Source: Sphingomonas sp. (GTDB taxonomy: Bacteria; Pseudomonadota; Alphaproteobacteria; Sphingomonadales; Sphingomonadaceae). Taken from it: DNA of 64,000 nucleotides. Below, in pieces: positions 1 through 7,493 of the stretch (positions are counted from its first letter, which is position 1; the number at the start of each line of letters is the position of its first letter). Location: the NCBI GenBank assembly GCA_013001055.1, contig JABDNH010000011.1, positions 1 to 64,000 on the forward strand, given 5' to 3'. The notes under the pieces are model-generated. The model saw only the letters and a program-made list of their open reading frames with translations, was not told the origin of the DNA and searched no databases. A program made the translations under genes and the position numbers.

Positions 1-80
1 ATCACGAACATCCCCGCCACCAAATAGAATATTCCGGTGACGAGATGCTCCGTCTGAGTGTTGGCGAACAGCATCGACAT
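1..80 (-). CDS. Small membrane protein, N-terminal fragment (cut by window edge)
   Basis: On the minus strand an ATG overlaps the nrdA stop codon (TGATG), and an open frame of 26 codons runs to the window edge. The peptide starts MSMLFANTQTEHLVTG and continues into a hydrophobic stretch that looks like a first membrane helix. The overlap suggests translational coupling to nrdA. From general knowledge, a short uncharacterised gene often sits between nrdA and nrdB in sphingomonads, so nrdB may follow outside the window. The product family cannot be named from so short a fragment. Confidence 0.5.
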   Translation of the reverse strand, partial: MSMLFANTQTEHLVTGIFYLVAGMFV

Positions 81-1945
81 CACTGACACGCCAGGCATTC
101 GTCGTAGTCGGTCACCTCGGCATGAATTTCCTTCATGTCGATCGTGTTGTCGGCTTCCACGCCCCCCGCGAAGCCGGCGCGCTGCACCGACTTGCTGCGG
201 AGATAGTAGAGCGACTTGATGCCGAGCTCCCAAGCGCGGAAGTGGAGCATCAGGAGATCCCATTTGTCGACGTCGGCGGGGATGAAGAGGTTGAGGCTCT
301 GCGCCTGGTCGATCATCGGGGCGCGGTCGCCCGCCAATTCGAGCAGCCAACGCTGGTCGATCTCGAAGCTGGTCTTGAAGGTCGCCTTTTCCTCGCCCGA
401 CAGGAAGTCGAGATGCTGGACCGAGCCGCCTTTCTCGAGGATCGAATTCCAGACCTGGTCGCTATTCTTCGATTTCTCCTCGAGCAGTGCTTCGAGATAG
501 GGGTTCTTGACGATGAAGCTGCCCGAGAGCGTCTTGTGGGTGTAGATGTTCGCCGGGATCGGCTCGATGCAGGCCGAGGCACCGCCGCAGATGATGCTGA
601 TCGACGCGGTCGGCGCAATCGCCATCTTGCAGCTGAAGCGCTCCATCGCGCCCATGTCGGCGGCATCGGGGCAGGGGCCGCGTTCCTTGGCAAGCATCAT
701 CGAGGCTTCGTCGACCTGCGCGCGGATATGCTTGAACATCTTGTTGTTCCACGATTTCGCCATCGCGCCTTCGAAGGGAAGGCCGCGATCCTGCAGGAAG
801 CTGTGGAAGCCCATGACGCCAAGGCCGACCGAGCGTTCGCGCTCGGCGCTATATTTGGCGCGCGCCATTTCGTCGGGAGCGCGCGCGATATAATCGCTGA
901 GCACGTTGTCGAGGAAGCGCATGACGTCCTCGATGAAGCGCTTGTCCTGGCTCCATTCGTCCCACTTGACGAGGTTCAATGACGATAGGCAGCAGACCGC
1001 GGTGCGATCGGCGCCCAAGTGGTCGCGGCCCGTGGGCAGGGTGATTTCCGAGCACAGGTTGGAGGTCGAGACCTTGAGGCCCAAATCGCGATGATGCTTG
1101 GGCATATTGTCGTTCACCGTGTCGGCAAAGACGATGTAGGGCTCGCCCGTCGCCAGGCGGGTTTCCACCAGCTTCTGGAACAGGTTGCGAGCCTTGACCG
1201 TGCCGCGCACTTCACCGGTCTTGGGCGACTTCAGGTCGAAATCGGCATCGTCGCGCACGGCCTCCATGAACGCGTCGGTGACGAGCACGCCGTGGTGCAG
1301 GTTCAGCGCCTTGCGGTTGAAGTCGCCCGAGGGTTTGCGGATTTCGAGGAACTCCTCGATCTCGGGATGGTCGATGTCGAGATAGCAGGCGGCCGAGCCG
1401 CGGCGCAGCGAGCCCTGGCTGATCGCGAGCGTGAGGCTGTCCATTACGCGCACGAAGGGGATGATGCCGCTGGTCTTGCCGTTGAGGCCAACGGGTTCGC
1501 CGATGCCGCGGACCGAGCCCCAATAGGTGCCGATGCCGCCGCCCTTGGAGGCGAGCCAGACATTTTCGTTCCACGTGTTGACGATGCCGTTGAGGCTGTC
1601 GTCGACCGAGTTGAGATAGCAGCTGATGGGCAGGCCGCGGCCCGTACCGCCGTTCGACAGAACGGGCGTGGCGGGCATGAACCAGAGCTTCGAGATATAA
1701 TCGTAGATGCGCTGGGCGTGTGCCTGGTCGTCGGCATATGCATCGGCGACGCGCGCGAAGAGATCCTGCGGGTTTTCGCCGGGGAGCAGGTAGCGGTCGC
1801 GCAGCGTTTCCTTGCCGAACTCGGTCAGCAGGTCATCGCGGCTTTCATCGGTCTTGATGTCGAAGCGGCGCGCATTGACCTTCTTGGATTCCGAAACCTC
1901 GGTGACGTCGTCTGCGGTGACTTCGTTTCCGGTCGAAAGATCCAT
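80..1945 (-). CDS. nrdA: Ribonucleoside-diphosphate reductase, alpha (large) subunit, class Ia type
   Basis: Catalytic subunit that reduces ribonucleotides to deoxyribonucleotides in the cytoplasm, working with the radical-bearing NrdB subunit. The 621 residues contain the expected cysteines: one in PISCYLN (about residue 110), one in NLCSEI, and one in AVCCLSSLNL, plus the redox pair at the extreme C-terminus (ECLACQ). The enzyme is shorter than the roughly 760-residue E. coli NrdA because the N-terminal ATP-cone is missing; the reductase domains begin almost at once. Two NrdR-box-like sites lie about 190-230 bases upstream. A short membrane-protein gene overlaps its stop codon. The start chosen is the only sensible ATG. 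Confidence 0.96.
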   Translation of the reverse strand: MDLSTGNEVTADDVTEVSESKKVNARRFDIKTDESRDDLLTEFGKETLRDRYLLPGENPQDLFARVADAYADDQAHAQRIYDYISKLWFMPATPVLSNGGTGRGLPISCYLNSVDDSLNGIVNTWNENVWLASKGGGIGTYWGSVRGIGEPVGLNGKTSGIIPFVRVMDSLTLAISQGSLRRGSAACYLDIDHPEIEEFLEIRKPSGDFNRKALNLHHGVLVTDAFMEAVRDDADFDLKSPKTGEVRGTVKARNLFQKLVETRLATGEPYIVFADTVNDNMPKHHRDLGLKVSTSNLCSEITLPTGRDHLGADRTAVCCLSSLNLVKWDEWSQDKRFIEDVMRFLDNVLSDYIARAPDEMARAKYSAERERSVGLGVMGFHSFLQDRGLPFEGAMAKSWNNKMFKHIRAQVDEASMMLAKERGPCPDAADMGAMERFSCKMAIAPTASISIICGGASACIEPIPANIYTHKTLSGSFIVKNPYLEALLEEKSKNSDQVWNSILEKGGSVQHLDFLSGEEKATFKTSFEIDQRWLLELAGDRAPMIDQAQSLNLFIPADVDKWDLLMLHFRAWELGIKSLYYLRSKSVQRAGFAGGVEADNTIDMKEIHAEVTDYDECLACQ

Positions 1946-2130
1946 GATGGTGACTCCCCGTCAAAAAGGCGCCGTTTCTGGCGGCGCCGTGTTCATGTTA
2001 TGTTCGAATCGGCTATAACAGCTAATCCCACCCCATTTGAAGCGAAATCGGAGTCAAATCAGGGACTTGTCCCCGATATCCTCGATACCCACAGGCAGAA
2101 CGTTGCCGAAAATGTGATTTTCGGCCTCAA

Positions 2131-2146
2131 CCACTAGGTATTGAGG
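2131..2146 (-). promoter_or_regulatory. Putative NrdR box 1 (proximal to nrdA)
   Basis: CCACTAGGTATTGAGG matches 11 of 16 positions of the NrdR consensus acaCwAtATaTwGtgt, including the outer C-w-A and the T-a-T-w-G core. NrdR is the ATP/dATP-responsive repressor of nrd operons and binds paired boxes. The second box lies 32 bases further upstream, about three helical turns. Confidence 0.55.
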
Positions 2147-2162
2147 TGTCGCCCCGTTCGCA

Positions 2163-2178
2163 ACACCACCTATAGTGC
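2163..2178 (-). promoter_or_regulatory. Putative NrdR box 2 (distal), overlapping a possible -10
   Basis: ACACCACCTATAGTGC matches 12 of 16 positions of the NrdR consensus. On the minus strand the same bases contain TATAGG, a possible -10, with TTGTGT about 19 bases before it. A repressor bound here would block polymerase. Promoter position is inference; the box match is seen in sequence. Confidence 0.55.
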
Positions 2179-2531
2179 CTATCGCTCGCAGCAACACAAG
2201 AGTCTTTTTTGCCACATTAATAAAAAATTACCCTTGATCATGCTGGATTTCGCAGTTGTCCGCGGATTTTGATTTGCAAAAAATTTTCGTTCCAAAACCG
2301 GACCGAAATCGTGTTGCATCGCACCTAAGAGAGAGGCCATCGGCGCAGCTGGAAAAGTGCGTCCTCGATGCAACGCTGCGGCACTTCGGCTTCAAGTCCG
2401 AATTAAATTACCGGGTCCGGGGGATATCGCCCCCAAACGAAGGGCGTTGCAACTGCTGCACTGTGCGATGCCAGTAATCAAATTTCGTGCAGCGTTTCTG
2501 TAACGAGCCGAGTCGGTGGGATCATCCCGAC
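2179..2531. other. Intergenic region upstream of nrdA, no gene recognised
   Basis: The full gap between nrdA and the next gene is about 635 bases. It holds the two NrdR boxes at its nrdA side and a terminator at the other end. The remaining part is AT-richer than its surroundings (for example 2205-2235) and has short open frames on both strands, but none has a convincing ribosome site, family signature or coding-like composition. Confidence 0.6.
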
Positions 2532-2567
2532 AAAAAAGGGGCGTCGGGAACCAGTCGCCGACGCCCC
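2532..2567 (-). terminator. Rho-independent terminator after the DUF3617 lipoprotein pair
   Basis: GGGGCGTCGG at 2538-2547 pairs perfectly with CCGACGCCCC at 2558-2567. Read on the minus strand the stem is followed directly by a run of six T. It lies 14 bases past the stop of the lipoprotein gene ending at 2581. Confidence 0.85.
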
Positions 2568-2580
2568 ATCTTTGCGGCGC

Positions 2581-3093
2581 CTAGCCGTCGGCGCTGTTTT
2601 CGCCTTCAGCGGTACATTCGCCGGTGCGCGTGGCCGTCATCGAGCGCTTCATTGCGTAGTCGCCGGCATATTGGAAAAACGTCTCGGTTTCGACCGTTGC
2701 CGTGACGCTGTCGGCGGTAAAATCGCCGTCGACATTAAGCATGACCGCCTCGCCATCGCGGTTGCAACGCAGCGCCTGGCGCAGCGTGCCGCGGCGCGCA
2801 TAGGGGCTTTCGATACCGCATTGGTCATCACCTTCGGCAAAGGCGTCAGCGGGAAGCGCACCGTCGTCGCCGACGCAGACGCTGGCGTTGGTGACGCTCC
2901 CCACTTCCAGGTCGGTCCGCGCGTCGGCTTCGTCCTTGGTGTCGATCGACGTGACTTCCATCGTTATGTCATACTGACCGGGCGTCAGCGCGTCGGCAGG
3001 CGCGGCGCTTTCCTCGACGGGTGCCTCTTCGCCACCGCTGCCGCAGGCTGCCAAAGCAAGGCTCGACGCCGCGATGATCAAAATTTTCGTCAT
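2581..3093 (-). CDS. DUF3617 family lipoprotein
   Basis: Predicted lipoprotein of 170 residues: MTKILIIAASSLALAACGSG has a charged start, a hydrophobic core and a LAAC lipobox, followed by an acidic linker. The body shows the DUF3617 pattern: a PGQYDITMEV strand near the N-terminus, spaced cysteines, and the closing RTGEC motif near the C-terminus. Function of DUF3617 proteins is unknown; they are abundant in sphingomonads. The start at 3093 is chosen over an in-frame upstream ATG because AGGGGAG lies at the right distance and the signal peptide begins there. It follows another DUF3617 gene in the same direction with a 20-base gap, so the two probably form an operon ended by the terminator at 2532-2567. 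Confidence 0.85.
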   Translation of the reverse strand: MTKILIIAASSLALAACGSGGEEAPVEESAAPADALTPGQYDITMEVTSIDTKDEADARTDLEVGSVTNASVCVGDDGALPADAFAEGDDQCGIESPYARRGTLRQALRCNRDGEAVMLNVDGDFTADSVTATVETETFFQYAGDYAMKRSMTATRTGECTAEGENSADG

Positions 3094-3113
3094 ATTATTC
3101 TCCCCTGGAAATT

Positions 3114-3599
3114 TTAGCGGCACGCGGCCACGCGCTTCGCGCGCTGTGTCCATTGCATCCGCCCGGCGGGCATTTGCGTGCGCATATCGATGGTCATGTC
3201 ATATCCGGCACTGTGATAGGTGCCGTTGATGGTGAGTTCGCTGCGGCTGTCCCCGTTGGCACAGCGCATCAGTCCGCTGATCCTCCCCTCCTTCATGGTC
3301 ATGCGCTCATAGGCGCAGTCGTTGAACGGGCCGCGAAAGAAGGTTTCTTCGGCGTCAGCCAGGTCATCCTTGTCGATACAACTGCGCGAAGGGCGGGCAG
3401 CGCGGCGTTTCATGGCGTCGATCGCGTCGGGATCGAGCCCGGCAAAGTCGACAATCCTGACCTCGCCCGAGCCTTCGTAAATGCCGGGAAGCATCGTCAT
3501 CGCGCCGCTCATGTCGACATCCTGGTCGCCGGCCGCAGGCGCGGGAATCATGTCGCAGCCCGCCAGCGCGAGGCCGGCGGTCACCATCATCAGGCGCAT
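3114..3599 (-). CDS. DUF3617 family lipoprotein
   Basis: Predicted lipoprotein of 161 residues starting MRLMMVTAGLALAGCDMIPA, with an LAGC lipobox. The rest has the DUF3617 layout: a PGIYEGSGEVRIVDF strand, a cysteine in SRSCIDKDD, further cysteines in FNDCAYE and LMRCANGD, a repeated beta pattern (INGTYHSAGYDMTIDMRT) and a last cysteine next to the C-terminal end. The longer in-frame start is rejected because GGGGAGGG lies eight bases before 3599 and the signal peptide begins there. It is the first gene of a two-gene DUF3617 operon and is transcribed away from the JmjC gene at 3693. Function unknown. Confidence 0.82.
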   Translation of the reverse strand: MRLMMVTAGLALAGCDMIPAPAAGDQDVDMSGAMTMLPGIYEGSGEVRIVDFAGLDPDAIDAMKRRAARPSRSCIDKDDLADAEETFFRGPFNDCAYERMTMKEGRISGLMRCANGDSRSELTINGTYHSAGYDMTIDMRTQMPAGRMQWTQRAKRVAACR

Positions 3600-3692
3600 G
3601 ACTTTATCCCTCCCCATAAGCGGCGAGACTGCGCAAGATTTTCGCCAATGACAAGCTTTGAAGCGCAACAAAGCCCCTGCTAGAGGGGGCAG

Positions 3693-4886
3693 GTGAATTA
3701 CGCCGACGCCTTGAACCTGTTTGAAGCGCTAACCGCGCCGATCGAAAGCGATCTTTTCATGAGCGAGATCGTCGGCAAGCGCCCGGTCGCGGTGCTGGGT
3801 AGCGGTGATGACGCGCAGGTGCGGCGATTGCGGCTGATCGGCGATGACCCCAAGGCGACCATCCTCGATTCCTATCGCGCCCATGCGACCGAACTGACCT
3901 GCCATATCGCCGAGCCCAAGGTGCCGCCGCCCGAACCGCGCGAAGTTTCGGGACCCGAAGAATTTGCCGGGCTGGTGAAAGAATTTCACGCCGCCGATTA
4001 TACCGTGCGAATTCCGCAGGCGAGCCAGCTGTCGCCCGAACTGGCGCAATTCATTCGCGCGCTCGAATTTCTCTTTTCGGGCATGGCCGACACGGTCGTC
4101 TTCTGGTCGGGGCAGGGGGCCGAGGCGCCCGTGCATGACGATGAATATGATGTCATCGCCATCCAGTTGCTCGGCCAGAAGAAATGGTATGTGAGCCGCG
4201 AGGAAGCGAGCCTCAGAAATCCTTGGCGGATCGGGACACCGGTGCCCGAGATCGGGCGCAAGAGCGAGATCGATGTCGAGCCGGGCGACATGCTCTATCT
4301 GCCGCGCGGGACGGTTCACACCGTCTCGACGCCGAGCGAGGAGAGCATTCATTTGTCGATTGCGTTCAACCCGGTAACGGTGCGCGATGCGATGCAAGCG
4401 TGCCTCGATTATCTGTCCGACGAAGAGCGAAGCTTGCGCGAAAATGCGAGCGGGCGCGGCGACGCGGTGGCGTGCGGCGATACGTTGGCGCCGCTCGAAG
4501 ATCGTGTGCGCGCCGGGCTCGACAAGCTAGCCCAAGCGGCCAAGTCGGACGACTTTATTCGCATTGCGATGCGCTATCGACAGTCGCGGCTGATCGGCAA
4601 CATGCCCAAGCTCGAAAAGGGCGCGCCGGTCCCGGTGGGGCCTGACAGCACGGTGCGCCACGCGCCAACCGCAGTGGCGGCGCTCCTGGTCAATGGCGAG
4701 CATGTCGATTTCGCCCAGCCGGGCGAGCATATCCTCGTCAATGCGGCGGTCGAAGAGAGCCTCTCATTTATTGCCGATCATCCGCGTTTTCGCGTCGGCG
4801 ATATTCCCGGCCCGGTCGATGACCCGGTGCGCGTGGCGCTGGTGCAGCGCTTGCTGGCGAGCGGTTTTCTCGAACCCGACGCCTAG
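3693..4886 (+). CDS. Cupin/JmjC-domain protein, probable 2-oxoglutarate Fe(II) oxygenase
   Basis: A 397-residue protein with a JmjC-like double-stranded beta-helix at about residues 120-225. The metal triad is visible: H148 and D150 in APVHDDEYD and H209 in GTVHTV, following PGDMLYLPR. The C-terminal half resembles the winged-helix/dimerisation part of the cupin_4 (RoxA/YcfD-like) group, whose known members hydroxylate ribosomal proteins. The substrate here is not known. Translation starts at GTG, close behind AGAGGGGG. The gene is divergent from the DUF3617 pair and its stop overlaps that of the HNH gene by four bases (CTAG). Confidence 0.72.
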   Translation: MNYADALNLFEALTAPIESDLFMSEIVGKRPVAVLGSGDDAQVRRLRLIGDDPKATILDSYRAHATELTCHIAEPKVPPPEPREVSGPEEFAGLVKEFHAADYTVRIPQASQLSPELAQFIRALEFLFSGMADTVVFWSGQGAEAPVHDDEYDVIAIQLLGQKKWYVSREEASLRNPWRIGTPVPEIGRKSEIDVEPGDMLYLPRGTVHTVSTPSEESIHLSIAFNPVTVRDAMQACLDYLSDEERSLRENASGRGDAVACGDTLAPLEDRVRAGLDKLAQAAKSDDFIRIAMRYRQSRLIGNMPKLEKGAPVPVGPDSTVRHAPTAVAALLVNGEHVDFAQPGEHILVNAAVEESLSFIADHPRFRVGDIPGPVDDPVRVALVQRLLASGFLEPDA

Positions 4887-5152
4887 CACTTGCGCCGCGT
4901 CGGGGCGTGGAAGTCGGGCGGCTTGTTTGCAATCCAGTCGAGGAAACGGATCATCTCGGGATGATCGGCAATCGCGATGCGGTCACCGCCCAGGTTGGCA
5001 AGCTGGCGGTTGGTGAAAGTGGCGTGCAGCGTGCGGTGGCAGATCGGGTGGAGCGCGACGGTCATGCGCCCGCCGCGCGACTTGGGCACGGGATGATGCT
5101 GCTCGACCTTGTGACCGAGCGCGCGTTGGCATAGCCAGCAGCTGTTGCTCAG
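4883..5152 (-). CDS. Small HNH-family protein, probably starting at a CTG codon
   Basis: The 89-residue product has an HNH endonuclease-like core: a CWLC knuckle, EQHHPVPKSRGG, and a second half with LHPICHRTLH, then a conserved-looking tail KPPDFHAPTRR. Such small HNH proteins are common in sphingomonads; their target is unknown. No ATG, GTG or TTG lies in a suitable place: the frame continues upstream into low-quality sequence that overlaps the DUF3617 gene. A CTG at 5152-5150 overlaps the TGA of that gene (CTGA), mimicking the common ATGA coupling, and places the CxxC near residue 5, as expected. There is no clear ribosome site of its own, so it may depend on re-initiation. The core call is firm; the start is inference. 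Confidence 0.7.
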   Translation of the reverse strand: MSNSCWLCQRALGHKVEQHHPVPKSRGGRMTVALHPICHRTLHATFTNRQLANLGGDRIAIADHPEMIRFLDWIANKPPDFHAPTRRKC

Positions 5153-5604
5153 CCCGTGCAGGCGCCGGTGCGCTTGCCCGACGATTGAGCAGTCATGGTG
5201 ATGTTGCCCATAGGGGTGTTCATGACCATGCGGTTCTCGCTCTGGAAGGTCGTGGCGGTGTAGGTGCCGCTCATTTCCATCTGCATGCTGCCCTGCGGCG
5301 TGTTGCAGACCGCGGTAGCGTCGAGCCTTCCGCCACTCATGTTGAAGTCCGTATACTGGCACTGGCCATCAGTCTGATCGAACATGGCCTGCGGATTGTC
5401 GTCAATCTCCGCCTGCGTCATGCAATAGCTGTGCGTGTGGAGCTGGCCTTTCATCATATCGGCCATACCCGCCGGCAGTCCTTGACCTTCCACCGCGACG
5501 ATCTGTGAAGTTGCTTCCCATTGACCGGCCTGGATGTCACCCGTCGCCGACGCGCCAAGCATGCCTGCACTCATGATCATCGGGATTGTCGCTAGAAATT
5601 TCAT
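5149..5604 (-). CDS. DUF3617 family secreted protein
   Basis: A 151-residue protein with signal peptide MKFLATIPMIMSAGMLGASA and no lipobox, so probably free in the periplasm. It is a textbook DUF3617 layout: IQAGQWEATSQIV strand, CMTQAEIDDNP with the first cysteine, QCQYTDFNMSGG, a TAVC cysteine, a repeated methionine-rich strand region, and the terminal KRTGAC motif. Four cysteines probably form two disulfides. The HNH gene begins within its stop codon. It is divergent from the amidohydrolase at 5743. Function unknown. Confidence 0.88.
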   Translation of the reverse strand: MKFLATIPMIMSAGMLGASATGDIQAGQWEATSQIVAVEGQGLPAGMADMMKGQLHTHSYCMTQAEIDDNPQAMFDQTDGQCQYTDFNMSGGRLDATAVCNTPQGSMQMEMSGTYTATTFQSENRMVMNTPMGNITMTAQSSGKRTGACTG

Positions 5605-5742
5605 AAGCTGTTTCCTCTACGCATGAAGCCCAGCCAAGCTAGCAAGCCCCGCGCCTTGCGCAAGTCGTTGCAGCGTGGTCGTTGACGGTGCGAACTGTCG
5701 ATTGGCCGAATTTTTGGACGCGCAGGCGAGGAGCGCGTTAGT

Positions 5743-7002
5743 GTGGCGATCATGATCAGCTTGCTCCTTGCCGCCATCAGCATGGCCCCGCCCGAAGGCG
5801 TCATTCCCGACGTCACCATCTATGAAGACGTACAGGTCTGGGAGGATGGCGGCTTTTCGCAGCGCAATCTCATCGTGTCAGGAGGGCGGATCTTGTCGAG
5901 TGTGCCCGAGGGTGCCGCGGTGACGCGGGTGGCGCTCGAAGGTCGCGATATCGTTCCCGCCATGGCCAATGCGCATACGCACCTCACCAATGCCAGCGAG
6001 GAACAGAGCTGGGCCTATCTCAAAGAGGGTGTCTATTATGCGTGGAACCCCAATCTTATCCAGATTCCCGACTGGCACGCCTTCATGGCACGTCCCGATA
6101 CCTATGAAGTGAAGACAAGCTGGGGCGGGATGACCGAGCCGGGCGGGCATCCCGAAAAGCTCTACACCGTCAATTTGCGCGAATGGGTCTATACCGACCG
6201 CGCCGAGGACAGTTTCCTTGGCGATGCCTTCCATTACGGGCGCACCGAAGAGGAGATCGTCGCCGCGCTCGACCTGCTGACGGCGCAGAATGCCGACTTC
6301 GTGAAGATGCTGCTGGTGTTCAGCGAGGACTATGCCGAGCGGCGCAACGATCCCGCATATTACGGTAGCAAGGCGCTCAATCCCGAGAATGTGCCCTTCC
6401 TTGTCGCCGAGGCGAAGAAGCGCGGGCTGCCTTCTTATTTTCATGTCGAGAGCAACTTCGACCTGGGTGTGGCGGCGCGCGCGGGGGCGCAATTTGCCGG
6501 GCACCTGCCGGGCTATGCATCGGGCAACAGGCTGGCGGATTACGCAATTACGCTGCCGACCTTGTCGGCAATGCAGGCGGCGGACATGGCGGCGGTGCCG
6601 ACCTACGCGCTGGCGCGCTACGGCTATGACGCGGCGGAGGAAGCGGGCACGCTCGATCCGGCGGCGCGCGATGCCCATTACGCCGTGCAGGCGGCCAATT
6701 TGCGGCTATTACAGGATGGCGGCGTCGCGCTGTTGACCGGCACCGATGCGGCCTTCCATGTGCGCGACGAGCTGGGTCACTGGGTGGCGATTGGCGGGGT
6801 GACGATGGCCGAGGGGCTGGAAGCGGCCTTCACCACCGCGCGCCGCCTGTTCCCCGAACGGCGTATCCAGTGCTTCTATGCCGGGTGCGAGGCGGACTTT
6901 CTCGTGCTGACGCAGAACCCGCTCGAGGGGGTCGAGGCGCTGTCCGCGATCGAACTGCGGATAAAGGGGGGCGCGCTGGTCGAGGCGCGAGCCGACGACT
7001 AG
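5743..7002 (+). CDS. Amidohydrolase-superfamily protein, probably exported
   Basis: A 419-residue metal-dependent hydrolase. The N-terminal hydrophobic stretch MAIMISLLLAAISMA suggests a signal peptide or anchor. The metal-binding landmarks of the superfamily are present: NAHTHL (HxH, about residue 77), FVKMLL with a possible bridging lysine, FHVES, AGHLPG, and TGTDA carrying the catalytic aspartate, then a final LTQNPLEG and an IKGGALVE strand closing the composite beta-sandwich. The substrate cannot be read from sequence; related secreted enzymes include imidazolonepropionase- and prolidase-like hydrolases. The start is GTG at 5743, with GAGGAG about nine bases ahead; ATG at 5752 is the alternative. 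Its stop overlaps the next DUF3617 gene by four bases. Confidence 0.82.
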   Translation: MAIMISLLLAAISMAPPEGVIPDVTIYEDVQVWEDGGFSQRNLIVSGGRILSSVPEGAAVTRVALEGRDIVPAMANAHTHLTNASEEQSWAYLKEGVYYAWNPNLIQIPDWHAFMARPDTYEVKTSWGGMTEPGGHPEKLYTVNLREWVYTDRAEDSFLGDAFHYGRTEEEIVAALDLLTAQNADFVKMLLVFSEDYAERRNDPAYYGSKALNPENVPFLVAEAKKRGLPSYFHVESNFDLGVAARAGAQFAGHLPGYASGNRLADYAITLPTLSAMQAADMAAVPTYALARYGYDAAEEAGTLDPAARDAHYAVQAANLRLLQDGGVALLTGTDAAFHVRDELGHWVAIGGVTMAEGLEAAFTTARRLFPERRIQCFYAGCEADFLVLTQNPLEGVEALSAIELRIKGGALVEARADD

Positions 7003-7493
7003 CAATCTCCGGTGCGGCGTCCTTCCTGGACCGCGATCACGCTGATCTGCGGGCGGCCGGGCGCCCCGCGGATGCTCGCGCTGCCTTCCATCGTGACCAC
7101 CATGCGATAATAGTCGGCGGTCTGATCGACCGTGACGCGCAGCCGCGGCTCAAAATCTTCGGCGCCCGGGACGTTCGTGCAGCGACCGGAACTCGTGACC
7201 TGTGCTGGCGTCCATTCGAACGTATCGAGCGTGCAGTCCGCGCGCACGCGCTTGGTAATGTCGTCCTGCTGCCAATCGCGATCGAGAAACATGGGTTCGC
7301 CGCAGCGACTTTCCGATTGCTCCAGCCGCTTGAATTCATCGGGCAACTGATCGCCTGCAAGATAGCGGCCCCCAACCGACAGGCTCGTCACCTTGGTAGA
7401 AATCTCCCAAATTCCGAGCTGGGGCGTGTTGTCGGGGTTATCGGCCGCACATGCCGCTAGCGGAGCCGCCAGGAGAAGGGCAGCGCGTTTCAT
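6999..7493 (-). CDS. DUF3617 family lipoprotein
   Basis: A 164-residue lipoprotein starting MKRAALLLAAPLAACAADN, with an LAAC lipobox. The body shows LGIWEISTKVTSL, a cysteine in SRCGEP, others in ADCTLD and GRCTNVPG, and the closing GRRTGDC typical for DUF3617. Its ATG overlaps the stop of the upstream M20 amidohydrolase gene (ATGA), so the two are translationally coupled. The longer open frame upstream of 7493 only shadows the amidohydrolase. It is the fourth DUF3617 gene within 5 kb. Function unknown. Confidence 0.83.
   Translation of the reverse strand: MKRAALLLAAPLAACAADNPDNTPQLGIWEISTKVTSLSVGGRYLAGDQLPDEFKRLEQSESRCGEPMFLDRDWQQDDITKRVRADCTLDTFEWTPAQVTSSGRCTNVPGAEDFEPRLRVTVDQTADYYRMVVTMEGSASIRGAPGRPQISVIAVQEGRRTGDC

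Noticed and set aside
2256-2477. 73-codon plus-strand frame in the nrdA upstream gap
   Set aside because: No ribosome site, no family resemblance and an odd composition; it only fills AT-richer intergenic sequence.
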